A program made the position numbers and the translations under genes. A stretch of DNA of 64,000 nt from Tyto alba (taxonomy: Eukaryota > Chordata > Aves > Strigiformes > Tytonidae), in contig NW_024881261.1 of NCBI RefSeq assembly GCF_018691265.1, forward strand, positions 24,825,374-24,889,373. Reading direction: 5' to 3'. Below, piece by piece: positions 1 to 12,469 of this stretch; position 1 is the stretch's first letter, and every line of letters begins with the position of its first letter. The notes beneath the pieces are model-generated. The model was not told where the DNA came from, made no database searches, and saw nothing but the letters and a program-made list of their open reading frames with translations.

Positions 1-3000
1 AGTTAGGGTATGTTGTCTGTGGTTAGTTTTCACTATTACTTAAGGCTTTTAAAACACTGTAGAATTACATGACAGTGGAGATAGTTACAATAATAGGATT
101 CCTGCCCTGAAGGTGTATGCAAAAACATTAAAATGCAAATAATAACACATTGCAGTATAACAGCAGGACAAAGACAATAATTTTTAACTGTAGAGTTTTC
201 AACTTCTGTGTCTCATAGTGTTCTACCCAGCATGACTACACTAGAGTTCATACAGATACTTAGTATGTCTCATCATTGTATAACTTCATAAACGGGCTTC
301 ACTATACGCTTGTGAGTTAGGTAAGGGTGGTTCTGGACCACTTAATCCACCGTTGAAATGTAGCCATCACTGGAGCAGAACACAACAGCTGTTCCATTGT
401 GTGCCTTCTGCAACCTTTTAGGAAAGGCAGTGAGAAGTACTGCATATTTCTGGAACTGCAGAGTGAACCTTAAGCTTACTTAAGTAGAAATTGGCCCTGT
501 TATAGAATTAGGATCTCTTCTTGCAAAAGCAGATGGGGAACTCTTACTTGGGCACAACTGGTAAGTATTCTGGGCTTTTTCTTTGTATTTTACTCTATGG
601 TGTCTTACAAAACACTCTCAACAAACATTCTGGTTGAGTTTGTACAGCTGTGAAACCAGGGGATTCCACAGAAGGTCTGGATATGGATATGCTCTGTCTC
701 TCTGGATCTGTGCTCTATTACTGTACCATGTGCTGCTTAACACCCTACTGATTTTTCCAGATTGTCCCTCTTATCCTTCTGGAAGAATCTGGAAGCATAT
801 CAGGTTGTCTGAATCATTAGGACTTCTGTGAAAACTTGCATCATGACCTGGTGGTATCCTTAACTTTAAGCTTATCTGCTGCTATTCTTAAGCCTTTACT
901 CTTTGCAGATGTGTTCATATAACAGGTGTAGGCTGCAACTGTACATGGTCCAGAGACAAGCTTTAGCTTCTGCTGTAGCTAACAAACTGCCCACTTCGTC
1001 AACACACAGTGAGTCCTTCAGTACCTTTCCACAGTGTTTTCCCTTTGTTTTCTGGACAGAGGCTCCCTTAACTAACTGGGGTTCAGACTGTCTCAATTTC
1101 CAACAGAATGAAGAACCAAGAGGTGACTGAGAAAGTCTGGCTCTGTAGTGAGAGTGACATGCAAACTGAGTGAAAGGTAGTGAGAGAACTGCTTGTGGCT
1201 GTTTTTCCCTAGGTGTAGAAAGGCAGGTAAAACTCATAGGCTCATTTCCTTTTGCAGGATAGAGGCTGAATGCCCTTAAATGGGGCAGCCATAGCCTCAT
1301 CTGGATTAGAGAGCCCAAAAATCTGTCTTCACACAAATAGCCTTCAAAATCAGTTATTCACTTTTTTCCTTGGGATTTTCTTCATTTCTACCTCCTATAT
1401 TGTAATTGACTGACCATTTTTGTACTTCGCTCCTTCTGTTTACTTGTAGTCTACTGAGAATAAGTTGCTCTAACTGGCCTGAAAAGATGGGATACAACAA
1501 AACCCCAGTTATTATTCTAAACTTGAAAAGAGCAAGATTATAATAATTTAAAATATTTTTTGCCAGTAGCATTATCTAGATTGTCATGTTCTCAAAGTTA
1601 TTGGAAGATAAACTTTGTACTCTGAACGTTAAGTCTTAATTTGTTACATGGGTAATGCATCTAAACTGCTCTATTTTGAATTCTGTGAACCAGTTACTGG
1701 TACTTGTCTCTTTTATAACAGTAACCAGAACAGTTTTTAGATTAAAATAATAAAAATGTAACTGAGCAAGTAATTTTCAGAATATGATAGTTAGAATCAC
1801 AAAAGGGGAAGGTCTCAAGAACTGTGTGTAAGCAGTTGACTGCTCACATTACGTTGTATGTATCTAGACACTTGACAGGCTGGAAAGAATGCAGCCTTAA
1901 GTCACTACACAACTTCTGCTTTGTCAGCAGTGTGGTGAAAATGTAGTTTGTGGTATAGAATTTGCTTCTTTTTCGGTAAGTGAAATGCATTTGTTTGTTC
2001 AGATTGTGATGCATTCTTGTGTCTTGAACTAATCTAATCTTTACAGATTGAGTCTGTGTGGTCATCCTGTAACTTGCAAGGGAAAATAAATTCTTTTATT
2101 TGTGTTTCGTTTGATTTGTTTTCTGACCATGGATTTTGTGGTTTTTCTTCTTTTTTTTTTTTTCAACTTTTTGTTAACTACATTTAAACTTAGCTATAGT
2201 TCAAATATAAAATGATAATACTGTTATTTCTTACTCTGTAAAGCTTTGTGTAAGGCCTATCTATCTCTTCGGGAATCTATAATCTTCCATGTGGAAAAAA
2301 GATTTTTAGCAAGAGTACTTTAAGTTTTGTGAGAAGAAAGTGTGCTGTAAAATGCTTGATTTCTCTAGTCTGACCATGTTGAACAAAAATTTAAGGTGTA
2401 GATTTCTGTGCGTCATTGGTCATCTAAATAGAAATGTTTTTAAAACCACAGTATATGCATCTGTATCTGTTCTGGTTTTTAAAGCCTGGTAAGATTTTTT
2501 TCCTTTTTTTTTGATAGGAAAGTTGCAAGTTTTGACTGTGATAGAAACTTGTTGGACTGTTATAAATGGAAAAAAAGTTTAGTTCTAAATATTTATCAAA
2601 CGGTGAAACTGTTGATTTGCAAAATTGCCGAGTTGATACTGCTTCATTTTGCTTAATTCACTTTTAAGATAAAAACAGCTTAACCTGTTTTATTTTCTAG
2701 AAGCATGTCATACTAAAGACAAAATAGTTTACATGAAGTCTTCATTTTGTTTACATAGAGTGTGCTTTATTAAAGATTATTTTATAACAAGGTTGTTGAT
2801 GTTTTTTCACATAGGCAACCTAATTTTTACTTGCAGTGTGTCTAAATGTACAAAAGGGGTTCCTGAAAATGAACAAGGGTCTTAATTTGCTTGTTGTGCA
2901 TATACCTTCCTGCCTTTCACAGGACTGATAATTCTTGCCAAATTTCTCGAGTTTGGGCTTTTTATTCTGTTTTCATTTCCTTGTTGTTGTTGTATTCTGT

Positions 3001-4541
3001 GAGATTGACTGGATTGTACCTAAGCGAAAATAATTGACTTCTGCATCAATCTTTAGTATTTGCTCTAAAATAAAATTTGGCCAAGTAGGCTCCAGCTTAA
3101 GTTGATCCAGAAATAAAACAGGGCAGGCTTTTATTGTACAAGATCACATTCTGGGTTTGTTTCACTTCATGTACATTTGTAGTGATATGCAACTATCATT
3201 TCTTTCATGGGGATTATATTATTTGCATTTGGGCAAGCCTTTATACATCCTCTATCAGTTCAGCCTACATTGTTGTTACAGTTTTGACAGTGCAAGCACT
3301 GAAGCTACAGTGTTGTAGCTGTTCCTCTCCATGCAGTCCCATTTAGTTTGTAAACTTCGGGAGCTTCTTTATACAAGAAGTTTTTCTTTACTTTTGTGAC
3401 TTGAGCTCTCACAGAGCTTAGAATCTTCATATGCTTTCTATTTCTATTCATTAGGCTGTAGTGCCAAGAAATAATAGTATTTATTTGGCATATCTAACAC
3501 AGAGCGCAACATTACTGGAATGGAATACTGCAGTATTTCATATTTGTTTCCTGTAAGTTTAAATCAATCTTTTGATTCACACCTCCTCACAAAGCTCATC
3601 TCATCAGTCTTGTATTTCTGCTTACTGGATTGCAAATTCCATGCTGGAGACCTAGCAGCAGCTGGAGGAAAAGACCCATACTACAGTATTAAGATAAACC
3701 TTTCCAACTGTGCTGGCTAGTATGTTGATTGTTCATTTGCATCATGCTAACAAATGGGTTCAATGCTGAGGAGCAAAGTCCTTGATAGCCTTTTGTTGTT
3801 TATCTTCAGGGTGTTTCTGGTCCAATTGATTGTAGCAGTTTCTTCCTCCCCTGCAGAATTCCTTTTTTTTCATTTGGATTATTTGTTCATTGTGAAATGA
3901 TTATTCTTGCTTGGGAGAGGAAACCTGTTTTAATGATGCTGGGATTCTATTTGGGCTACATATGTTCTTTGTTTTGTTTTGCATGTTGGGGTTTTTTTCT
4001 TGTTTCACTTGTCTATGTTTGGGAAAGTCAGTGCTGACTTTGACCTTTTGTATCATTTATTGTGTTCAGTTTTTAATAGCGCTTTTTTTTTCCCATTAGC
4101 TTGAACTAACCCCTGATTCCCTTCTGGGATGCATAGCTCAGGGGTTTTTTGTGAGGAGACCACGATAGGAAAAGACAATCTAATTCTGGCAGTGGAAGAA
4201 ACAAACAGAATTTATATTGAGGAGTTGTAGTCTGATGTAGGACAAGTGGCTCTGTTGAATATCCTTGTTTGCTTGTTTCCCCAAATCTGGTATTTGTTTC
4301 TTGGTCAACTATTTTTTTGTTCTCTTGTTCCATTCAAACATGTGAGTAAATCTTCAAGCCCTGGTTTGTAGCAGGAGCAGAGTACCAGTAGCAATACTTG
4401 TGCAACAGCTAGTATATAACACCAGGATAGGCAGGTTTCCAAGGGATGAGAGGGACAAAAAATTGCCTCTACAAGTAATGGGAAAATAAACTGTTAATGA
4501 AAAGTTACGTCTTCCTCCTAAATGCTTTTCATGAGTATGCA

Positions 4542-4813
4542 TCAGAGCAATTTGTAAAAGAGGTCAGTACCATTGCCATTATTTATAAATTGGTAACAAA
4601 GAGATCCACTTTTTTGCTCAAAGTCAGTTAGGTTAGTAGCAATATTCATTAGCCTACGTTGCTTCTCAATTCGAAGCAGCTCAGCAAAAGCCCGTGAAGA
4701 AGATTTGGTGGGATGGGATGTTCCTTTGCTGTTTACAGCTTTGAAGAACTTGTTTGAAGATACGGAACTGCAGCATTTCTTGGATCTCAGTTCTAGTCCT
4801 GTCGTCTTCTCCA
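4542..4813 (-). other. Unidentified minus-strand open frame, possible exon
   Basis: A 90-codon open frame reads on the minus strand and ends at a stop at 4542-4544. It has no ATG start; the frame opens at a GTG spanning a possible splice acceptor (CTGCAG, with the exon starting at 4813). The translation is hydrophilic and Lys/Ser/Arg-rich with an amphipathic-looking stretch (AFAELLRIEKQRRLMNIATN). I do not recognise a family. It would join in phase to the small candidate exon at 5038-5100. It could be an unrecognised gene, a decayed gene copy, or chance. Confidence 0.2.
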
Positions 4814-5037
4814 CTGCAGATTCTTATAATCACGTGTCCACATGTAACAGTTTAAGGGCATTTGTGCACAAAAGCTGAATCAGTGAAATAGTCTGGGCTA
4901 GAAGTGGGTGGGGAGTAAGGACAGATGTCCTTGAAGGAGTTTGTTAAACCCAGATCACCTAACAATCCTTTATGTGCTTTAATTGAGAAGCAAGGCATGG
5001 TGATGGGGCACTGAATAGGCAAAAAAAGGATGGCTAC

Positions 5038-5100
5038 CTTTGTAAAGTGCTTTCTCAAATTCTTTCCACTTCGCATTTATTTCAGAAGATGTGCGTCTCT
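5038..5100 (-). other. Candidate 63-bp minus-strand exon
   Basis: A pyrimidine-containing acceptor ends in CCACAG at 5101-5106, and a possible donor AAAG/GTAGCC lies at 5037/5038. Between them one frame reads a charged, Lys/Glu-rich peptide (NAKWKEFEKALYK). It ends in phase 1, which fits the acceptor of the candidate exon at 4813. The gene is not recognised, and splice signals this weak occur by chance, so confidence is low. Confidence 0.15.
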
Positions 5101-7616
5101 CTGTGGAAACGTGGAGGATCTTAATTGATTAAGGCTGTCATGCAGAAGCAGTAAGCCTTGTGGACTGAGTAGAGAATTACTTTAGGCATGAAAACTGTCC
5201 TACAAGCATTGACACATAACGTAAATCTGTACTGATGAGAATGGGGACTGAGTTTATTTCTTATTGCCACCAGGTTTGAGACAATTTTGAAACTGCATTG
5301 CGTGAAAGCTAAAATATTCTTCAGGCACAGTTTAAGGAGACTGAAGAGCATGAGATTTTCTTCTGGTCTTTAGTGCAATTTTGTTCTCCCTACAAGTTTA
5401 GTAAAGAGTTTGTATAGTCTGTAAAATCAGTTTTTCTGTGAAAGGGAAGAGGTTTGATTTTCTGCTAAGCTAGAAGAAAAACATGAGTATAGTTCAAAAA
5501 TAAAACTGCTTATTTCTGAATATCTTCAATTCAAACAGCACTTTATCTTCTAGTATCAGCTAGTTATTTCCAACTTCCGCATGGCTCCAGTACCTTAAAA
5601 ACTCTGTCTTCCGATACAAACAAAAGGTTGGTTTTGATTGAAAATAAGAATTTCTTTTCAGCAATTTTGGGCCTAGTTTTCTCACTCATGTCCGTTACTA
5701 TGTCTTGGGTTTTCACAGGGTCTTCAGGAGTCAGGGTTGATCTTTCCAAGACTAGTTGCAGTTTGGACAGTGAACTCGTCTTCTAGTTCCATTTTCCACA
5801 CTGGCTTTGTGGTGCTTTGGTATATTAAGAAGGTTTGGAAATGTTGCTGTGCCAAAAGATTGATTTCATAACTCCCTTATCTCTTGTTCCTGCTATAGTG
5901 CTTCTAGGCTTTCTGCTTTAACAGCAAATTAGATTACTTTTCTCTGTACTGAACCAGAAGGCAGTAGTTTCTGTGAAGCACCATGTTTATTCAGTCATCA
6001 AAAAAAAAAAATCAAGTTGAACAAAAACTTGAAACTAGTAATGGACTAACATGTGGCCTGTCATTTAGGGCTGATAGGTGATACTAGCATTTGAGAAAAT
6101 ATCATCACTGTTCTGAAGATAAGTAACTTTTTAAATACAGAATATGTGTTGGAATTACGTGGTGGAATAGAGCAAAAATGCTGCTTGAGGTTTTTACAGT
6201 TGCTCTGAGAAAGTAGTATATCAGTAAAAGAAGAGCCTTGGAAAAGGTGACAAATTTTCTTTATTTCATTTTTTGGTAGGAAGATGGAATGAGGCAGATG
6301 AGCAAAGCCATTACAGTATGGAAATGGTGATGTTTCTTCTTTTAAGAATACTTGAACACAGAAACAATGACAGACTATTAACAGAAGCACTAAACAGGTG
6401 AAAGAGGGCAAAAGTAATGAGAAGACATACAGTTTTCTCCATTATGATGAATTCACACTATTTATTCACTGTATAGCCTTAGTTTGTGTTAAGTAGCTGT
6501 GTAGGCTTGCCTTCTAGTAAGTTTGAGGTGGGGGGTAACTGATTTAAAACTCTATGTTCATCTGGAAACAAGACACAGACCTTCAACTGGGAATACTTGT
6601 ATTCTTTATAGTAATTCATAAATTAACTTCTAGAAAACAAAGCAGACTGGAAAAAAGAGGTAAAGGTGGATGCTGTAATAGAGCAAATCTGTTATGAGAG
6701 ATCAGAGGAATTGTGCTCAAATATATGGCGTATAAGTTCTGGTATGCTTACGGAACTGCTGGGAACCACTTCTGATACCTGCCTGCTGTTTAGATCTAGG
6801 CCCAAGCTGCAGTCGGCTGTTAAATAGTTGGATCTTCTTCTTCAGTATGTTTTCATATAGAAATGATAGTGTAAATTCCTTACTCTGGTCATGGGAAATA
6901 ATGCATTCACCAGAAAATAATCTTTTGGAAAAACTACTGGAAGAAAATCAGAGGGAATCTTTAAAAGTATTTAGATCAGTTAAGTGTGGATATGAAGTAG
7001 AAATAACCTTTGGAAAATAAGGACATCTGTGGAACAATACACTCTCTCTGTAAACACTCCTTATACTGTTTTGTTCCAGAGTCTGGTGTTGAGATGTTTT
7101 ACAGTTTTCTGTAACAAATGCTGAAATACATCAGAAATGCAATTGAGGAATAAACACACTTTAAAAAAAAGTTGTTTACAGTTATACTTTGCTATGCTCT
7201 GTAAACAGAATTGAGATGGTGATGAAGTGGGACCATATTTTTTTTTTTTAAGATAACATTTATTTTAACCAAGAGCATTTCAGCATGCACTCTTTCACAT
7301 TACAGTTCTGAAATAACTCTTGTTACTGCTGAGGGTGTGGCAAACAACAGAGGGTAAGAATGAGAGGCCGAGGGTGGAGAGGAACAGGATTTTTTTTTTG
7401 ATGGGTTATATTGGAAAAATGTGTTCTGAAACTACTCCTATGAAGTCAACACCACAAATACAAGGTTCTATATAAAACAAGCCTGTGTCATTTATTACCT
7501 GTGGTGGCCTGTACTGAATCATTCTGGTTATGGGGTTTTTTGTTAATACTGACTGACTTGTCTACCCCAATACAGAACACTGTGTCAATCTTCTGGTTGT
7601 TTCTGTTGGTATATGT

Positions 7617-7636
7617 TGTCCTGGTTTCAGCTGGGA
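7617..7636 (+). repeat. Possible LTR 5'-end remnant
   Basis: Twenty bases beginning TGTCCTGGTTTCAGCTGG resemble the conserved start of avian ERV-L-type LTRs. The minus-strand start of the LTR at 18329 is similar (TGTCCTAGTTTGGGCTGG). The match stops abruptly, so this is at most a small fragment. Confidence 0.35.
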
Positions 7637-7686
7637 CATGTCTTTACAGATGTATCATGTCCAAATGAAAGGTTGAATTACCTGCC

Positions 7687-7720
7687 TTTTTTCTTTTTTT
7701 TTTTTTTTTTTTTTTTTTAG
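7687..7720 (+). repeat. Poly-T tract ending in AG
   Basis: A run of about 32 pyrimidines (T with one C) is followed directly by AG. It is a simple repeat that by chance forms a strong-looking splice acceptor inside the KAT6B intron. No convincing downstream exon was seen. Confidence 0.8.
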
Positions 7721-10700
7721 GGAGTTGAAAATGTCTCTCTGGGAGCTGTGAATTTGTGAGGGAGCCTGAATGCTGCTGTTTATTTTATGTTCTTTTTTTG
7801 ATGATTGATTATGTTGCTGACCCGAAGGCATGAGTTTGGCCTTTCCTAAATAACTAATAAGGAACATTCTGTCGAGCTGAGATTTAGATGAGAGGGGAAT
7901 AAAGATGGATTTTGAATCAAGCTTTGTTGACTTAAAATTATTCCAAGAAAATCAGCCTCTTGGGATTTCTTGGCATCACTTCTATATAGCTTCAAGACAC
8001 TGTGCATTTATCAGAACTGCAAAAGAAAGCGGGCATGTCACTTCAGATACAGAAGCTAAGACTGTTTTAACTGAAGAGCATCTTTATTTCAGATAGTATT
8101 GAAAACAGCTAAAAGGCAAGGCCAAACATGGTAACAAAGAAAACAAATGCTTGTTGGACAAAGCTGTCTTTATAGGGCATTAGCGAACAGGAGAAGCCAT
8201 CTGCTGAAGACTGGTGGGCTGAAAACAGATTTTAATGAAGTAGTGCATCTTTAATGATCAGGAATTTCTAGTTTTGACTGCAGAGTGTAGTTCTGTTGCA
8301 GCAAGTGAGTGGACAAAGTGGCTATTTTGTAGCCTGTCACCCTGTTGTTGAGGCACTGTATGACATCTCACCTCAATGCGATAACCTTGTAGCTTACTTA
8401 ACAGATATCTTTCTTTTCCAGTGCCATCGCTTTTATAAGGCAGTTCTACCTTCTTGTAAATAATTTTTTTTTTTGCTTGTTTACTGCTGTTTTGAGTAAC
8501 AGTAGCTATTTAGCAGATTGCCATGTCTTGGGTTTAGCTTTTTGAAATGTGCTGTAGTGGATTTTGTGTTCAGTGCTTGGTAGGTAATGCGCTCTTTTTA
8601 TATCATGCAGTTTCTGTATCTGCTGGCTAACTGTGTGTCACCATGACATTCCCTAATAACCTCCTTCATCTGTTGGTTCTTTCTTCTAAATCTTATTTGA
8701 TTAATTCGTTGTTCTACAGCATGATTTAGTAGAGCAAATGAACAGAAATGATGTTTTGCTGCTCACGTAAGACGAACACAATTTGTATCTTCTGTTGTGT
8801 TTTACAGAGTATATGTGTCATGACCACTTACCTGAGCAAATAAATATTTGCAGTGACTTCCTAGATGTGCCTTTTGACTTCTTAGTACTGACTCCCCATT
8901 TCACTTTTATTCACATTCTTTAGTACTACTAGGCTATCTTTTGTAGATATGAATAAAACAATGATAGGAAAAAAGCTCTTGGGCTCTGGAACTTGGTTAT
9001 GTACTTTAAACCAGTTAAAATCATCCCTGATAGAGTTTTGGTCCATGACATCTGTCACTTCCCAAGTGTGATAACAATTTTCCTGAGCCATGAGTCTGGG
9101 AGCTTTATGTTAACAGCCAGGTTAACACTGTAGCTGAAAGTCAGAGCTTAATGGTATGGATGCCTCAGTGTACCGTGTAAAGGTTCTGGGAATATTCAGT
9201 TTACTTGTTATATTAGGCATAGCCTCCTAGGTGTCCTTCCCATCATGTCAGTGAGTCTTGTAGGAGTATGTAGAGCCTATAAGAAGGCAAATAGGTAGTA
9301 TTTTCTAATGAGCATGTTTGGTATATTTTTAACAACTGTATTCATGTGCTGACAATATTAAACACCAGAAGATTGTGACAGTTCTTAAAGGAAATTCATT
9401 CAACAGATACAGTTCTATAAGCAATTTACTGTTCAGTGTCATTTATTTAATAATTTTAAAATGTGAATTTAAATAATTACTTTAAAAGTTGCTTATAAAA
9501 TCTTCTAAACTACTTAACCTACTGACAAACTTATGCATCCAGTTGGTATTCAGGACTGATGCCCTCTGTGCATGTAAGTCTTGCTTTTATGGGTACTTCA
9601 ATTCCTTTTCTCTTGCTCATGCTTTCACTCTGCTTACAAGTAGTCCACTTTGTACACGGAACCTCCATACAAGGGGTTTACTGGCAACTGGCACAGGTAA
9701 AATAAGTGTTAGCCAATTAATTCACTCAAAGGGTGCCTTTTGTTGGTCTGACTATAATGCAGTCATCCTTACCTTTCCTTCCCTTCATGAAGGGCATTTG
9801 TTTAGGCCTAACCTCTTCTCTGAAGCTTTCTATAAAGGAACTAAAGGTTTTGGGCCCCCTGTGTTGAGTTTACTCGAGGATGTGGAGAGGAATGAGAGCT
9901 GGCATTATTTCTTGTAACAATAATGAGAGAATCTTTGGCTTACTCTGTTCATCACAAAGAAAGCTTTTCTTTAACCAGACAAAGAAGAAAAGAGAATGTA
10001 GCAGGTTGTTCACTGATCTAAGCATCTCAAGTTACAGCTAGTCTTTCCTTTTTTTATAGTGTTTGTGTGGATCTTGGCATTGAGGTCCTTTGAAGCTGCC
10101 TCAAAAGTGCTTTCAAAGAGGGTACTAACACCTATTTAAGGTCCTCTATCTTTGACCTTCCTCCCGTTGACATAGATAAGAACAGTTCAGAGGCACAGAG
10201 AATAGTTATGAAAAAAAACGGTAACATGAATTAGTTTTAGGAATCTTAAGTCTTAATAAGCTCACACTTTCACCTTACCTATTTCTGCCTTCCCCTCGCG
10301 GTCGTACCTCTGAACTTCGAATGCTGAGCAGACCTGACTGTATTGAGCTGCCCTGTCGAATACTCGGCTGGTTTTTGATTTTTCCAGCTACGCTTTTGAA
10401 CCTGTGTCTTCACAACTTGTTCATATAATTTCAAAACAAAGTATTTGATGTTTTATAAGACAAAAGGGAGTCTGCTGGGATAACTTGAAATGCTCGTTTG
10501 AGGGAAATATTCACTTTAGGTACTGGTGTATTGTAAAACCAGTTACTAGCACTTGCTGTTCTTTCAGATCTCTGGTTTGATACACAACATTGCATGGAAA
10601 CTTACAAGTTCTTCCTTTTCATAATAAGGGACTTATTTTACTTGGTTATGTTTCAAACAAAACAAAGTTTAATGGAAAAGTGCTCAATTCCATCTGTCCA

Positions 10701-12469
10701 AGTTTGGTAATTCATCTGGGGGGGCTGGCCTTTAAAGAGACTGAAAAGAACTAAGAACGTGCAAGGGCAAGTAGTTCACTGGTTGCTTCTTTTGTTCTGG
10801 ATAGATTCTCATTAATATGTTTTCTTCTGACGCAAATATTAACAAAATATAAATAGGAGTTCAACAGTGCAGATTACAAAAGGGCAATCTTTTAAGCACA
10901 AACTATTGCTTATGACTTTCAGAAAGGCTCCGTTTTATGACTAGGGGCCTCTGAGAAGTAGATACCAAGCTGCTTCCAACTTCTAGCAGTAGTTTGCTTT
11001 TGTTGTGGCTCCCTTGTCTGCTCAGGGTTTTCAGCAGTGCATCGGCGTCTTTTAAGTGTATATCTAGAAAGCTTTCCTAAGTAACTTCGTTCTGTCTTCT
11101 GTATAAGAGTTACTTCAGTTGTATTGGGATACCTTTGCTATGTGTAGAAGCATATGTAAACGTTTATGTGTGTGATTGTGATGTGCATGCATGCATAACT
11201 ATGAACCTGAGATTGACAGGTTTAAGTTATAAAATGCATGAAGAAAAGCTGGCATCCTTATTGATCACACTGAAATCCAGAATGCTAGTATAGCATTAAT
11301 TTTTTTTGCTGATGTAATGTGAATGTTTCTAAATGGACTTACTCTGTGAAGGCAACATTCAGGTTAAAACTGGGGGAAGATCAGCAGACTAAAACCTGTT
11401 CTCATGATCCAAGGATCCTGTTCCTATTTGACTCCCATTTTCATTACATCAGTACACTGTTCCTATCCCTTTGCTACTCTCCAGCAGCTCTGGACAGCTG
11501 TGATGTTTTTGATCTGACTTCACAGGCAGGTAGACTAGATCAGGGGACTTCATTGCTGTCTGCTTAAGTGCAGAACGTGATGAGGTGAATAACTGACATA
11601 ATCCAAATGCTTAATTGCATGTATTGTTGCTCTAATTTGCAATGCTGTTAATCTGTACAGCTGGTACAGAAGTGCACCTTGCATTTGAGGTCCACATGTT
11701 CCTGTTTATTATGTAATTGCTCTGGACCAAGTGATTAGTTGAAATACCTGTGAGTTTGTCATCTGTTATTTAAACAGCTGTGAGTATATATAGTTTAGAG
11801 GGCATATTCATGCCAGATGTAATACTTACTGATAGGAGAAAAGTGTTTAAAATGGGCAGAAATGCATCTACAATGTTAATATAAAAACCACAAAAGTGTT
11901 GAACCTTCCCCAATCTTTGTCTGCATACAAGATCATAGAAGTGTGCTCCAAGATGAATCCTAAATAACAGAATATATTTGCCTCTTGGTTAAATTTCTTA
12001 TAAGTATCTATCTTAACACTTGAAGACCCATACTTGTTTAAAGTATTTTTTTTCATAGCAGAAGAAAAACATACAAATGCAGTGACCTTTGCTGTAAACT
12101 CAGCACATGGTAAAATACAATAGAATATTTGTATTACTTTCTTGTACTGAGCAATATTCAGACTAAATGATAGGAAATGGAACAAGATACTGCGTGTTAG
12201 AGCTGTGTGATAGTGATTAAGGAGAAATAAGTTTGTGTACAACTGATTTGATTCCTAATTCAGCATGAGCATTTTGGAGCACAGCATAGGAGGAGGGAGC
12301 ATGTTGATGGATCCTTAACTCAGAAGATGATTCAACTATGTTTGGGAACTGAAAGACAGGGTGAAGTTGCTTGTCAAGTAGCAAATCTTGAAGTGAGGTA
12401 GAGTGGACTTGTGTTCACTTCTTACTTAACAAACACACGGATAGCACCAATGACCAAGACATGCAAACC

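Larger units (their letters stand above)
1..12469. other. KAT6B: KAT6B intron, 5' part; no exon recognised
   Basis: AT-rich non-coding DNA upstream of the first recognisable KAT6B exon at 25282, so inferred to be intron. I looked by eye for earlier MYST-domain exons, such as the one with the acetyl-CoA-binding R/Q-x-x-G-x-G motif, and saw none. Contents are homopolymer runs (for example the T tract at 7687-7718), a short LTR-like start at 7617, a CpG cluster at 10295-10392, and several open minus-strand frames at 4.5-6.4 kb described separately. Confidence 0.7.

Noticed and set aside
896..1336. 146-codon minus-strand open frame
   Set aside because: No recognisable domain, no splice context and low-complexity-free but unconvincing composition; lies in the KAT6B intron.
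6061..6411. 116-codon minus-strand open frame as a stand-alone gene
   Set aside because: No start or domain evidence on its own; kept only as part of the low-confidence cluster finding.
9489..9917. 142-codon plus-strand open frame
   Set aside because: Begins at a non-ATG codon, matches no known family and has no splice support; likely chance.
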